Positions 1 to 9,101 are shown, counted from the first letter of the stretch. The stretch is 64,000 nucleotides of DNA from Sphingobacterium gobiense (GCF_002980575.1 NZ_PVBS01000001.1:1674001-1738000); one strand, 5' to 3'. Translations and numbers: made by a program. Notes: a model not told the origin generated them from the letters alone.

Positions 1-110
1 CTCCGTGTTGTAGCCACGACGCAATAGTTGTGTTGAAGGAGTTTTTTTACCAATGTAAGTCCCAGACCTTTTGAAGCTCCGGTAACTAACCAAACTTTTT
101 TTGTTTCCAT
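1..110 (-). CDS. SDR-family oxidoreductase, N-terminal part (runs off the left edge)
   Basis: Reading leftwards from an ATG at 110, the first 36 codons give METKKVWLVTGASKGLG followed by a hydrophobic helix. TGxxxGhG is the dinucleotide-binding motif of classical short-chain dehydrogenases, which reduce or oxidise carbonyl/alcohol substrates with NAD(P)H in the cytoplasm. The rest of the gene is outside the window, so the substrate and catalytic YxxxK motif cannot be judged. It is divergent from nothing nearby; about 160 bp of apparently non-coding DNA separate it from the lipoprotein gene upstream. Confidence 0.8.
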   Translation of the reverse strand, partial: METKKVWLVTGASKGLGLTLVKKLLQHNYCVVATTR

Positions 111-270
111 TTTCTTAATCGTTATTACGTTAAAACAATGTAACAAAGTTGGTTATCTTCAAACTGGTGGACGTAGCTCAATCAATGATTGACGTAGTCA
201 AATCGTGGATGTCGCTCGTTGCAGACTATTAATACTTGATTTCGGTCTATAACATCTACGATTTGGATAA

Positions 271-810
271 TTAGTTACCAAATTTCACGTTCAGGTTATG
301 TTTCTCTGCATAAGCTTTACCCAATTCTAATACTTCGAAGTACAGGTTTTCAAATCCTTCACCATATTTTTCTTCGACAGCAAGCGCCAACTGTTCAATG
401 ACTTCAACATCTTCCTTTTTATCACAACGCACTGCGATATCCATATATTCCTTTTTATAAACCGGAAGAACGTAGTGGTAAAGTGCTAGGGATTTTCCTT
501 TGATAGCTCCCGCGTCAGCATCTGGCGGCGTCATATCTTCTATGCGGCCGATCGTCTGCTCCACATAAGCAATTTTTGCTTCGACAATTTGTTGCGCTTG
601 GTTGTTTTGCTGCTGACCGGCAGGCATGCCTTTATGCGTACCCATTGTTGAGGTCAAGGTTCTCGTAAAAGACGCTTGTGCAAAGTCGTGTAAAATATTC
701 GTATTCAATACGGTGCGCTGGAAAAACTTGTCCGCACTTGGCCTATTGCAAGCTGATATTACAGCAATCATGCTGATAAAGAGCGTAAAAATTACAGTAT
801 TGGCTTTCAT
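271..810 (-). CDS. Putative lipoprotein of unknown function (179 aa)
   Basis: The N-terminus is a lipoprotein signal: a Lys near the start, a hydrophobic stretch and Ser-Ala-Cys at residue 19-21, followed by Asn. The mature part is largely helical and charged, with a Q-rich segment near residue 65. No catalytic motif is recognised. It lies on the same strand as the SDR gene to the left but 160 bp away, so an operon is uncertain. The start is supported by the signal peptide. It is divergent from the hip locus. Confidence 0.6.
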   Translation of the reverse strand: MKANTVIFTLFISMIAVISACNRPSADKFFQRTVLNTNILHDFAQASFTRTLTSTMGTHKGMPAGQQQNNQAQQIVEAKIAYVEQTIGRIEDMTPPDADAGAIKGKSLALYHYVLPVYKKEYMDIAVRCDKKEDVEVIEQLALAVEEKYGEGFENLYFEVLELGKAYAEKHNLNVKFGN

Positions 811-906
811 ACTATTTATTATATCGTTTCCGTTTAATTCACAACAAAACTATAATTATTTTGTTGGCTTCTATTATTCATTTAAAAAAAGGAAGGAGGC
901 GGATAA

Positions 907-1045
907 TCAACCCTAACGGGTATAACATTTACGAATAGCGTAATTTTATACCCTAAGAGGTATAATTTTGTTATAAACAGTATTTTTATACCCGAAATGG
1001 TATAATTTACTAGTTTTTATCTATATTTATATCAGAAAAGGTATA
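907..1045 (+). promoter_or_regulatory. Four-box HipB-type operator upstream of hipB
   Basis: Four dyads of the form TATACC-N6-GGTATA precede hipB. Two are perfect (947-964 and 987-1004). Two have a degenerate left half (907-924, TCAACC; 1028-1045, TATATC) and a perfect right half GGTATA. Their starts are 907, 947, 987 and 1028, so the spacing is 40, 40 and 41 bp, about four helical turns. The last box ends three bases before the hipB ATG. E. coli HipB also binds several boxes of similar length (TATCC-N8-GGATA), so autorepression by HipB is the natural reading. Confidence 0.85.
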
Positions 1046-1048
1046 GAT

Positions 1049-1252
1049 ATGGATTCGTTAAGATTATTTGTAAAACAAAAGCGAAAGGAATTAAAACTTA
1101 CGCAAGAAGATTTAGCATTAAATGCTGGCGTTGGTTTACGCTTTGTCCGTGATTTTGAGCAAGGGAAGAAAACACTTCGACTAGATAAAGTGAATGATCT
1201 ATTAGCGTTGTTCGGCAAAGAAGTTGGTGTAATTGATAAAATTAGAGAATAA
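1049..1252 (+). CDS. hipB: HipB-type XRE antitoxin/repressor
   Basis: 67-residue single-domain helix-turn-helix protein of the XRE/Cro type. The HTH spans about residues 5-60, with the core KLTQEDLALNAGVGLRFVRDFE typical of HipB/y4mF antitoxins. Such proteins neutralise the HipA kinase and repress their own operon. The gene is intact, sits under four operator boxes, and its stop overlaps the start of the hipA remnant (TAATG at 1250-1254), showing original translational coupling. With hipA broken it is probably now an orphan repressor. Confidence 0.85.
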   Translation: MDSLRLFVKQKRKELKLTQEDLALNAGVGLRFVRDFEQGKKTLRLDKVNDLLALFGKEVGVIDKIRE

Positions 1253-2056
1253 TGGCACGTGAAGCGAAAATATATTTCCAAGATCAATTAGCAGGCTACC
1301 TAATAGAAAGTGATCGTGGTTATACATTCCATTATGACAAAGCATATATAAGCGCCGCTGATCCAAAACCCATCAGCTTGAGGTTCTCAATCTAAAGATT
1401 TTCTCCTTATGCCAGAAGTGGAAGATCTCACCATGCATTTGGCCGAACTGTTTAAAATAGAAACAGCTGAACATGCGTTAATACAAACCTCCACTGGAGA
1501 GCTCGCATATATTACCAAGCGGTTTGACCGAAAAAAGAAAAAAAAGGTTCATGTCGAAGATTTGTGTCAACTGTCGGAACTTTTAACAGAACAAAAATAC
1601 AATAGTTCTTACGAGAGAGTGGGGAAAATTATCAAGCAGTATGCAACCAACTCGGGATTAGACGTTATCAAATATTTTAGATTAGTATTGTTTAGCTTTT
1701 TAACTGGCAATAATGATATGCACCTAAAAAACTTTTCGTTAATGCATACCGATGGAGGTATTATCTTATCACCAGCATATGACCTCCTGAACGTTAATTT
1801 AATCTATCCTAAAGACAAAGAAGATGTAGCGTTAACCTTAGGAGGCCGTAAAAGAAAAGTAAAGCGGCCCGACTTTGACCAGTTTGCTGCAAGTTTGGGG
1901 ATTTCTGAATTGGTTAGAAACAATATATACAAAGACTTCTCTAAACAATCTCTTCAAATACAGGATTGGATTGATCGAAGTTTTTTAAACGATGAATATA
2001 AACAAGTATACGCCCAAATTGTTGATAAAAAATTGAAGCAGATTGGATTAAAGTAG
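1252..2056 (+). pseudogene. hipA: hipA toxin kinase, internal deletion and frameshift
   Basis: HipA kinases phosphorylate glutamyl-tRNA synthetase to induce dormancy. Two frames are needed here. Codons 1-47 (1252-1395) encode the start of the N-terminal HipA domain and end at TAA just after PKPISLRFSI. A second frame, open from 1382 (first ATG 1409), resumes at SQSKDFLLMPEVEDLTMH and encodes the C-lobe, with the catalytic loop GNNDMHLKNF and the metal-binding AYDL. About 80 residues normally lying between, including the nucleotide-binding N-lobe, are missing. The C-lobe alone could be translated from 1409 (215 aa) but should lack kinase activity. A split HipS/HipT arrangement was considered and is less likely because the N part is too short. 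Confidence 0.8.
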
Positions 2057-2190
2057 ACGGCTATCTACCAACAATTCTGTTCCGGTCACAAAACTTGTAT
2101 GAGGAGACGCTAAGAACAAAACAGCGTTCACAATCTCCGCTGGATTGGACGTCTTGAGCGGGAAATTAGTAGGCGTTTTTCCGATATAAG
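2048..2190 (-). pseudogene. SDR-family C-terminal remnant
   Basis: On the minus strand a frame of about 45 codons reads PTNFPLKTSNPAEIVNAV, then LFLASPHTSFVTGTELLVD, then a short tail and stop at 2048. This is the conserved end of short-chain dehydrogenases (FLASP..S.VTG.....DGG), with the final Gly-Gly lost. No N-terminal or catalytic part is adjacent. The remnant overlaps the last bases of the hipA pseudogene, so this junction is a site of past recombination. Confidence 0.7.
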
Positions 2191-2208
2191 ATCTTATATT
2201 TATCCCTT

Positions 2209-3030
2209 ATGAAACATACCCCTTTAATTCTACTCTGCACACTCACCATACTGATTGGCGTTGTACAAGGGCAGACTAACGAAAAACCATATATAGGCCG
2301 ATATGGCCATAATGATGGCGTATGCCTTTTTGCAGACGGACAATTTCTGCTTTATGGCTATGCTACTGCCGTATTTGGTCGGTACACGCTAAAGGACGAC
2401 AAGATCCTATTTTATCCACACCGACGGGATTTATTCGAAGTATATGGACACCGCAATCCACAAATTGAAGGAGAGCAATCTCGCTGGCAATTTATCGGGT
2501 TTGAAGAAGGGGCAACATTTGCCCAGTTCGATCAGGATTCTATCCAGAGGGTCTTTAATGCGGACGCCAACTGTTTCACCTACCCCTATATCACCAACCG
2601 TACGCAACAGGTAAAGCATATTACCCTGATGGATCAAGCCGAAGATTCATCTACGTTCGAAACATATCGATTTGCCAATACAGCCGCCTACAATGATTTT
2701 GTACTGGTTTATAATAAAATAAACGAAGAGCATCATGATTTTGTAGGTCGACTCGAAGACAACGTGCTCAAACTTTCTAATTACGGCGGTGACACTGGGT
2801 ACGTCAAACAAGAAGAAGATACGGAGTGGGACGAGCTGCTACAATTTAAGGCCCAATACGAACAGGCGACGGTATATCGGGACCATTCCTATATGGATGA
2901 TCGCACGCAACTTCAATACGATAAAGTACCTCAGCAAAAAGATAGTACTCATCCGTCAGTACCTTCTCCATTTGCGAAATCCACTATTTTTCACGCCGTG
3001 TGTGATGATTCCATCACTACCTTTGAATAG
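2209..3030 (+). CDS. Secreted protein of unknown function (273 aa)
   Basis: Residues 1-21 form a clear signal peptide ending near VQGQ, so the product is exported to the periplasm or beyond. The mature part contains many aromatic residues and Tyr-Gly dipeptides, suggesting a beta-rich fold. I recognise no domain. The gene follows the SDR remnant and is followed by a hairpin, so it is probably monocistronic. The C-terminus (after about residue 240) is low in hydrophobics and may be disordered or altered. Confidence 0.55.
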   Translation: MKHTPLILLCTLTILIGVVQGQTNEKPYIGRYGHNDGVCLFADGQFLLYGYATAVFGRYTLKDDKILFYPHRRDLFEVYGHRNPQIEGEQSRWQFIGFEEGATFAQFDQDSIQRVFNADANCFTYPYITNRTQQVKHITLMDQAEDSSTFETYRFANTAAYNDFVLVYNKINEEHHDFVGRLEDNVLKLSNYGGDTGYVKQEEDTEWDELLQFKAQYEQATVYRDHSYMDDRTQLQYDKVPQQKDSTHPSVPSPFAKSTIFHAVCDDSITTFE

Positions 3031-3086
3031 TTTACAATAAACACGGATCAAATCTATAACATATAGTCCTGTTTGTATAACGAAGG

Positions 3087-3112
3087 AGCAAAGGTGCCTC
3101 CATACCTTTGCT
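3087..3112. terminator. Hairpin between the secreted protein gene and hxlB
   Basis: AGCAAAGGT (3087-3095) pairs perfectly with ACCTTTGCT (3104-3112) across an 8-nt loop. There is no T-run, so it is either a weak terminator or a processing/leader hairpin upstream of hxlB. Confidence 0.4.
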
Positions 3113-3170
3113 GCATCGAATATGAATAATCATCCCGCTAGATAATAGCTGATGACCAAAAGGACATAGC

Positions 3171-3737
3171 ATGGCAACGAATAAAGCGTACGAACAGAAC
3201 TTAAACATTATTACCGATGAAAATCGGCACGTTGCGAATCTGTTAGCATATGATGCCGTAGAGAAACTAGCAGTAGCTATACAAAACTCAAAAAGGCTTT
3301 TTTTCGCTGGAGCAGGGCGAACCGGCTTAGCTTTAAAAATGGCAGCCATGCGTTTTATGCACCTTGGCTATGAGGTGTATGTTATGGGAGAAACCGTTAC
3401 GCCGGCAATTTTAGAAGGAGATTTATTAATCTTAGGATCCGGATCTGGAACCACTTCTACACTGGTTAGCGCAGGAAAAAAAGCGAAAAACCAACATGCA
3501 ACCCTGGTCGTACTTACGGCAGATAGCCAAAGTACACTCGCACAATTGGCAGATCAATCCGTGCTCATTCCGGCAGCAATTAAGACCGATTTCGGAATCT
3601 CTGCTTCCGAGCAATACGCAGGCAGTCTGTTCGAGCAATCCATCCTTCTACTTTTCGATGCCATCTTCATGACCTTATGGCAGGAATCAGGATTGAGTAA
3701 AGAAGATTTATGGCCGAAACATGCCAATCTCGAATAA
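3171..3737 (+). CDS. hxlB: 6-phospho-3-hexuloisomerase (PHI)
   Basis: 188-aa single SIS-domain sugar isomerase that converts D-arabino-hex-3-ulose 6-phosphate to fructose 6-phosphate in the ribulose monophosphate (RuMP) cycle. The SIS core is visible as FFAGAGRTGLALKM near residue 45, GDLLILGSGSGTT near residue 85 and the C-terminal LFEQSILLLFDAI. Length matches the PHI family. The next gene, 28 bp downstream, encodes the partner synthase, so the two form an operon that fixes or detoxifies formaldehyde, or runs backwards to make ribulose 5-phosphate. Confidence 0.9.
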   Translation: MATNKAYEQNLNIITDENRHVANLLAYDAVEKLAVAIQNSKRLFFAGAGRTGLALKMAAMRFMHLGYEVYVMGETVTPAILEGDLLILGSGSGTTSTLVSAGKKAKNQHATLVVLTADSQSTLAQLADQSVLIPAAIKTDFGISASEQYAGSLFEQSILLLFDAIFMTLWQESGLSKEDLWPKHANLE

Positions 3738-3765
3738 GTAAACACATTTTTTAGATTATTTTATT

Positions 3766-4395
3766 ATGGCAAAATTACAAGTAGCAATCGATCTACTTAC
3801 AACAGAAGCAGCATTGGAGTTAGCATCAAAAGTAGCTCCGTATGTAGATATTATCGAGTTAGGAACCCCGCTGATCAAAGCAGAGGGACTAAAAGTGGTC
3901 ACGGCAATGAAAAATGCCCATCCAGAAAAATTGGTCTTTGCAGATATGAAGACAGCAGACACAGGCGCATTAGAAGCAGAAATTGCCTTTAAAGCAGGTG
4001 CAGACCTCGTAACGGTTATGGGAACTGTCGATGACGCAACAATCAAAGGTGCTGTAGAGGCCGCAAAAAAATACGGTAAACAAGTAGTTGTAGACACCAT
4101 CGGCGTTAAAGATCGCGTAAAACGGGCAAAAGAAGTAACTGCATTTGGCGTCGCATTTGTAGAGTTACATGCTGGCCTAGACGAGCAGGCACTTCCCGGT
4201 TACTCTGTGGAAACCTTAATCAACGAAGGTAGAGAAGCACAAGTACCCTTTTCGGTAGCAGGCGGTGTTAATTTAAATACAATCAAAGACGTTGTTGCTG
4301 CAGGCGCAACAGTCGCAGTCGCTGGAGGAGCAATTTATGGCGCGGAAGACCCGGCTGAGGCTGCAAAAGCCTTAAAAGAAGCTATTGAAGCCTAA
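3766..4395 (+). CDS. hxlA: 3-hexulose-6-phosphate synthase (HPS)
   Basis: 209-aa TIM-barrel enzyme of the OMP-decarboxylase superfamily that condenses formaldehyde with ribulose 5-phosphate. Diagnostic residues are LQVAIDLL (strand 1), IELGTPLIK, the catalytic FADMKTAD motif (about residues 59-66) and VAGGVNLNTI for phosphate binding. DxKxxD is shared with OMP decarboxylase and KGPDC, but the neighbouring hxlB fixes the assignment. Codon use is even and GC-balanced like a well-expressed gene. Confidence 0.93.
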   Translation: MAKLQVAIDLLTTEAALELASKVAPYVDIIELGTPLIKAEGLKVVTAMKNAHPEKLVFADMKTADTGALEAEIAFKAGADLVTVMGTVDDATIKGAVEAAKKYGKQVVVDTIGVKDRVKRAKEVTAFGVAFVELHAGLDEQALPGYSVETLINEGREAQVPFSVAGGVNLNTIKDVVAAGATVAVAGGAIYGAEDPAEAAKALKEAIEA

Positions 4396-4505
4396 TCTTG
4401 CATAAGATCTTGGCCCATGAAAGCTAAACGTGGTGCATTTATTTTTTTAGAAAACATCATTGCAGCATAGTTTTTGCGCTATCGATATTTATTAAAAAAA
4501 GGTAT

Positions 4506-5381
4506 ATGACCACCCATCATTTAAAAGATATACAAACGAATTTTGAAAGGGCTATTACGCCCTTTCACATTTTTGATTTAGATCAAGACAAACTAGAACC
4601 ATACAAAGAGCCGCATACCAAAGACCATTTTTGCCTGATGTTCATCGAAAAAGGGCAAATGAAAATGCAAGTCGAAGATCGGAACTACGAAATTATGGAA
4701 AACAGCATCTCCGTGATCTTTCCCGGACAGCTATCTTCCAAAGAACAGGTCAGCAGCAACATTTGTGGCAAGATGATTTTGTTTGATGAGGTGCTTTTTT
4801 GCTCCGATATTCTACGAAACGAATTGCGTATTTATAACTACGATATTTCTACCAAACTAAATTATATCGCCTTACCCGAAAAAGAATCGGAAGAGACACA
4901 GATGTTGCTAAAGCAAATTGAGTTGCTGTACCATGATCTTACCTCTGTTAAAAAAGAGCAAGCACGTTTTTTTATCAAAATACTCTTGTTAAAACTGGTC
5001 GAATTTATGCATACCCATGTTGATAGAGAATCGTTGAAAAACGAAAACGCAAAAGTGTACGCAAGCTTTTTAGAACTTCTCGAACGCAGTTTCAAGACAG
5101 ACAGAAGTGTAGCTTATTACGCAGATCAATTGCACGTCTCCACAAAAAAACTGAATCAGATCACAAAAACGTTAGCCGGACTAACCGCTATAGAGACGAT
5201 CCATTCCCGCATTATGAATGAGATCAAGCAGCTTCTTCTACTTTCCACCTATTCGCACAAAGAAATTGCTTTTGAACTAGGTTTCAATTCACCGGCAGCA
5301 CTCAACAAATTCGTACGCTCCAAGCTGGGCGAAACACCTACGGAACTTCAAAACCAACTGATACAGATGTATAACACCTAA
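4506..5381 (+). CDS. AraC-family transcriptional regulator
   Basis: 291 aa: an N-terminal cupin-like sensing domain (about 15-150) and two C-terminal helix-turn-helix units (about 195-285), with DRSVAYYADQLHVSTKKLNQI as the first and HKEIAFELGFNSPAALNKFVR as the second. It lies 110 bp downstream of hxlA on the same strand, so it could regulate the RuMP pair, but co-regulation is only inferred from position. The intergenic stretch shows no clear terminator. Confidence 0.85.
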   Translation: MTTHHLKDIQTNFERAITPFHIFDLDQDKLEPYKEPHTKDHFCLMFIEKGQMKMQVEDRNYEIMENSISVIFPGQLSSKEQVSSNICGKMILFDEVLFCSDILRNELRIYNYDISTKLNYIALPEKESEETQMLLKQIELLYHDLTSVKKEQARFFIKILLLKLVEFMHTHVDRESLKNENAKVYASFLELLERSFKTDRSVAYYADQLHVSTKKLNQITKTLAGLTAIETIHSRIMNEIKQLLLLSTYSHKEIAFELGFNSPAALNKFVRSKLGETPTELQNQLIQMYNT

Positions 5382-5621
5382 TCGTGAACCGGTTACCCAC
5401 TTTTGCGCTTCTTTTTCTTTTTTTTGTGTAACGAAAGCGATTGAACTGATACTTACTGTTCAAATAGTTAGAAACACATTCAATTAAAAACAGATGAAGA
5501 CAAAGAACAAACGACGACAGCAACTTTCGCAAAAGGCCGAAACAACAGCAAACGTATTCGGAATTATTTTTAGCAGCCAACGGCGCTACCCTGAAGCACA
5601 TGTTAGCTAAAACGGATACAA

Positions 5622-6125
5622 GTGGAACCAAAAGAACGCGCATTTTTAACACAGATAGAAGCACACAAAGGTATTCTACACAAGGTTGGCAGGATATACG
5701 TGGATGACATAGAAGATCGGAAAGATCTTCACCAAGAAATTATCATCCAACTTTGGAAATCCTACGATAAGTTTCAAGGCCAAAGTGCGTTTTCCTCCTG
5801 GATGTACCGCGTTGCCGTCAATACAGCAATATCATATTTCAAGAAGGAAAAACCACACGGTAATACAATCGCCATTGATACGGTAGCCGAACCCGAAAGT
5901 GAACCGTACGACCCAAAAGCGGACGAGCAGCTCGAATTGTTTTACCGCGCCGTACAACACTTAAGCCCAGTAGAAAAAGCCGTTATCCTTTACTTCATGG
6001 AGGGGCTTTCACACCGAGAAATCGGCCTACAGCTAGGTATCACCGAAGGAAACGCCCGCGTAAAGCTGAACAGAACAAAAGAAAAATTACAAACCATTAT
6101 AAAAAAATACGACGATGAACTTTGA
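5622..6125 (+). CDS. ECF RNA polymerase sigma factor
   Basis: 167 aa with sigma region 2 (about 20-85: QEIIIQLWKSYDKF, FSSWMYRVAVNTAI) and region 4 (about 105-160: LSPVEKAVILYFMEGLSHREIGLQLGITEGNARVKL). The start used is GTG at 5622; no ATG gives a full region 2. It is overlapped by 11 bp with the next gene, a membrane protein that probably acts as its partner or anti-sigma factor. Confidence 0.85.
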   Translation: MEPKERAFLTQIEAHKGILHKVGRIYVDDIEDRKDLHQEIIIQLWKSYDKFQGQSAFSSWMYRVAVNTAISYFKKEKPHGNTIAIDTVAEPESEPYDPKADEQLELFYRAVQHLSPVEKAVILYFMEGLSHREIGLQLGITEGNARVKLNRTKEKLQTIIKKYDDEL

Positions 6126-6732
6126 TAAAATAAAATCTGCATGGGATAATGATAATACGAACGATGTAAACATCCCCGACACAATAGAAAAGCTTAGGCG
6201 GGCACAGCACCCACTCGATAAACTTAAACGAAACATGCGAAACGAGTGGTATATGCAGCTCGTATCTATTATCGCTTTATGCTTCGCCCCGCAATTTCTA
6301 AATATACATCCCGATTTGCATGCCCTATATTACGCGATGTACGGTATGCTGATTATCGTATCGATATACTATCTGAACCTGTTCAGAAAATTCTATCAGG
6401 AACTTATCCACTATACTGCCGAAACCAAAGACAGCCTGAACGACATCTATTACAATTTCCGCTTAAATATCGCGCGGTATCACGCTTTCAGCTTTTTGCT
6501 ACTGCCCTACGTGCTTATGGTTGTAGGATTGATAATCTGTAGCCGCTGGATCGAACAAGGAACAGATATGGTTACGATAGCAGCGTACCTTAAACCAACC
6601 GGGATTATAGTGACACTCGTCGTGTCAGCACTATTTATAACAGCCGTCCCCATCTGGACCAGAATTTTCTACGGAAAATATTTAACACAGATCAAAAGCG
6701 TTCTCGATGAACTAAAGGAAAAATTTAATTAA
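6115..6732 (+). CDS. Membrane protein, probable regulator of the upstream sigma factor
   Basis: 205 aa. A charged cytoplasmic N-terminus of about 50 residues (start MNFDKIKSAWDND) is followed by four hydrophobic segments near 50-68, 70-90, 122-145 and 160-182 and a charged tail. The 11-bp overlap with the sigma gene and the topology fit an anti-sigma-like partner as is common in Bacteroidota, but no zinc-binding anti-sigma motif is present. Function is inferred from position. Confidence 0.6.
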   Translation: MNFDKIKSAWDNDNTNDVNIPDTIEKLRRAQHPLDKLKRNMRNEWYMQLVSIIALCFAPQFLNIHPDLHALYYAMYGMLIIVSIYYLNLFRKFYQELIHYTAETKDSLNDIYYNFRLNIARYHAFSFLLLPYVLMVVGLIICSRWIEQGTDMVTIAAYLKPTGIIVTLVVSALFITAVPIWTRIFYGKYLTQIKSVLDELKEKFN

Positions 6733-6779
6733 TTTTAGTGCAGCATCAAGAGCGTCTAAGACTAAAAAGTTAATAAAAT

Positions 6780-7217
6780 ATGGAAAACAGATTCGACATG
6801 CAACACACGGAGCCAGATGGCTTCAAAGCGATGTTTGCTTTAGAAAATTACCTACAAAACGCGCAACTCTCCAAAATACACCTCGGGTTAATTAAGATAC
6901 GCGCTTCCCAAATCAATGGATGTGCATTCTGCATCAATATGCATACCTCGGATGCCTTAAAGCAGGGAGAAACAGCGCAACGTATTTTCTTACTGAACGC
7001 GTGGAAGGAAACCGAGTTGTTCACCGAAGAAGAAAAAGTAGTCTTGGCCATCACCGAAGAAGTAACCCTGATTAATCAACACGGATTGACAGATGCTACC
7101 TATGCCCATGCTGCGAAACTTTTTGACGAGCATTACATAGGCCAGATCATCATGGCTGTTGCAACAATAAATGCGTGGAACCGGATTGTTATTAGCACGA
7201 AGCGGACGGTGAAGTAG
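6780..7217 (+). CDS. AhpD-like carboxymuconolactone decarboxylase-family protein
   Basis: 145 aa all-helical protein with the redox motif GCAFCINMHTSDAL (CxxC followed by H three residues on), the signature of alkylhydroperoxidase AhpD-type members, which recycle peroxidases or reduce organic peroxides. Length and the downstream helix pair match the family. It is 47 bp after the membrane gene and could be transcribed with the sigma operon. The physiological substrate cannot be told. Confidence 0.87.
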   Translation: MENRFDMQHTEPDGFKAMFALENYLQNAQLSKIHLGLIKIRASQINGCAFCINMHTSDALKQGETAQRIFLLNAWKETELFTEEEKVVLAITEEVTLINQHGLTDATYAHAAKLFDEHYIGQIIMAVATINAWNRIVISTKRTVK

Positions 7218-7229
7218 GAGATCGCTATT

Positions 7230-8510
7230 TCACTTCCACGAGGCTAGCATCGTTCCCATGTTTTTCGGCAACTGTGCCTCCTCCGGGCAGAAACTGATTA
7301 TGCCTTTGCTTTCGTAAAGCAACACACCGGCTTCGCGAATAGCGGCAAATACGGCTTCCTTGTCTTTTCGATAACATACTGTCGTTGTGATACGTCTATC
7401 TGCCGGCAGACAATGGTAATCTTTAACACGGAAGCCGTACCAAAAACTCATCTGCGCTACGAACTCCCGTAAGGGAACGTCTTTATACGTTCTTACAGCT
7501 TTCGTCCACACCAATATTGCGTCGGTATCCGCAATACCTTCATATTTTAAACTGTCCTTGAACACCCCTTTTTGAGCCGTGGCATGCGTCGTTATCGACC
7601 CCTGCGCACCGTAACAACTCAACAAAACCGTATCATCGCGGCGATTAGCATGCAAGCTTAGCTCTCCATCTAGCGCTGCTGCTCTTGTCAGATTATTCAA
7701 GCTCAACAACGCAAAATCTCCGTGGGCGGATTCTACGAAACCGTTACTCGTACCTATAATCAAAGGCACGGTATTCGTTTCATTCGGTCGTTGTACATAA
7801 GCTTCTCCCCGCACCTTTATTTGCTGGGCTTTCTCTTTTCCCGGTGCATAATGTAATGTCGACTGCGCGTTTAACCTTATACGTGTGCCGTCTGGCAACT
7901 CGACCATGGCCTGTTGTTGCCGACCCGTTGCCACCGCTATGCCTCCTGCCGATTCGCCAGCCCTCCTTTCATCATCAACTTCTCGTATTTGAAGCACTCC
8001 TTCCTCTGTTTTGAATACGCGCACATCAGCTTTGTGCAACACCTCTCCATGGTTTCTCCCTGTTACTTGCATCGCTGCTGTATCTCCCCATCGTAGGGAA
8101 ACGATTGATTCCGTAACCGGAATCTCCACATCGCTGGCCAACCCGGCACATGGGCCATGCAGAAAATCCGGTAGCTGTTCACGCGTTGCATACCAATAGA
8201 AAAGGATGGACAGGATCGGCAAAAAAACGGCAGCCCCCCATCCTATTTTACGCCAAAGCGATTGCCCGCTTCGACTACGCTTTTCCGCCTTTCGGATGAT
8301 CGCCTTAAAATCCGGCTTCCAGCCATCCAAGGGCGTTGCAGACAGTTCATCATCCTCCATACTTAAGAGTACGTCGGCAATCATCTCCTGTATTTCGTCG
8401 TGTGTATAGATCATCCGGCAAGCATCTAGCTCCCCCGCCTCCCGTGACGTAAGAACTCCCTTTATCTGCTTCCGGATCAACGTCTTCACATATTTCTTTT
8501 TGTAGATCAT
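7230..8510 (-). CDS. FecR-family anti-sigma/sigma regulator
   Basis: 426 aa inner-membrane protein. A cytoplasmic anti-sigma segment (1-85) precedes one transmembrane helix (about 88-108, GWGAAVFLPILSILFYWY). Then comes a periplasmic FecR domain, with VELPDGTRIRLNAQSTLHY and GEAYV near 205-250, and a C-terminal secretin/TonB-short-N-like domain. FecR proteins pass a signal from an outer-membrane TonB receptor to a FecI-type sigma factor. It lies 21 bp after the sigma gene, and the SusC/SusD operon nearby is the likely target. Confidence 0.88.
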   Translation of the reverse strand: MIYKKKYVKTLIRKQIKGVLTSREAGELDACRMIYTHDEIQEMIADVLLSMEDDELSATPLDGWKPDFKAIIRKAEKRSRSGQSLWRKIGWGAAVFLPILSILFYWYATREQLPDFLHGPCAGLASDVEIPVTESIVSLRWGDTAAMQVTGRNHGEVLHKADVRVFKTEEGVLQIREVDDERRAGESAGGIAVATGRQQQAMVELPDGTRIRLNAQSTLHYAPGKEKAQQIKVRGEAYVQRPNETNTVPLIIGTSNGFVESAHGDFALLSLNNLTRAAALDGELSLHANRRDDTVLLSCYGAQGSITTHATAQKGVFKDSLKYEGIADTDAILVWTKAVRTYKDVPLREFVAQMSFWYGFRVKDYHCLPADRRITTTVCYRKDKEAVFAAIREAGVLLYESKGIISFCPEEAQLPKNMGTMLASWK

Positions 8511-8531
8511 CTGTTTATTGCCTAAATCATG

Positions 8532-9101
8532 TTAAACAAACATGGAAAGCATTTGCTTCAACATGCTAATTACCTTCTTCTTTGCCCGAGAAATCGTATT
8601 TTTCACCGTCTGCTCGGTTAAATCGAATTTCTGCATTACCTCTTGATTGCTTAGCTCGTCAAACCTGGATGCTCTAAAAATTTCCTGTTCCCTGGGCGGT
8701 AAGTTATTCAGGGCTTCGTTTATCATCTCTTCAAGTTCCTTTGCCCTGAGTTTTCGATCGGCATGGTCATCTCCCGCCATTTCCAGGTATTTATCTTCCA
8801 GTTCTACGTTGTTGTGTTTACGCTCTTTTCTTAATAAGTACAACGCCTGCATTTCTGCCACACGCTGCATCCAGAAATAAGGTTTATCGTACATCGCAAC
8901 CTCATTCCTTTTCTGCCATACAATTACTAACGTCTCCGATATCACCGTTTTTATAAATTCATCGTCCTGCCGGCAATAAACGAACACATATTTACTCAGC
9001 CTACTGCCGTAGCGTTCGTGGATGGCCGCAATGGCCTTCTCCGGCTGGACGAGCAGTAAGCGGAAATATATATTGTCGTTATCTGGGTTGCTTTTCCCCA
9101 T
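8532..9101 (-). CDS. FecI-like ECF sigma factor
   Basis: 189 aa; sigma region 2 at about 25-95 and region 4 at about 125-185 (LPPREQEIFRASRFDELSNQEVMQKFDL). It is cotranscribed with fecR (21-bp gap) and by analogy directs transcription of the SusC/SusD/TlpA operon at 10.5-15.7 kb. The 247 bp upstream are AT-rich and shared with the divergent MauE-like gene; no gene is seen in them. Confidence 0.88.
   Translation of the reverse strand: MGKSNPDNDNIYFRLLLVQPEKAIAAIHERYGSRLSKYVFVYCRQDDEFIKTVISETLVIVWQKRNEVAMYDKPYFWMQRVAEMQALYLLRKERKHNNVELEDKYLEMAGDDHADRKLRAKELEEMINEALNNLPPREQEIFRASRFDELSNQEVMQKFDLTEQTVKNTISRAKKKVISMLKQMLSMFV

Noticed and set aside
5494..5610. 38-codon plus frame MKTKNKRRQQLSQ... 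between AraC and sigma genes
   Set aside because: Too short, no family, no ribosome site; likely chance or leader.
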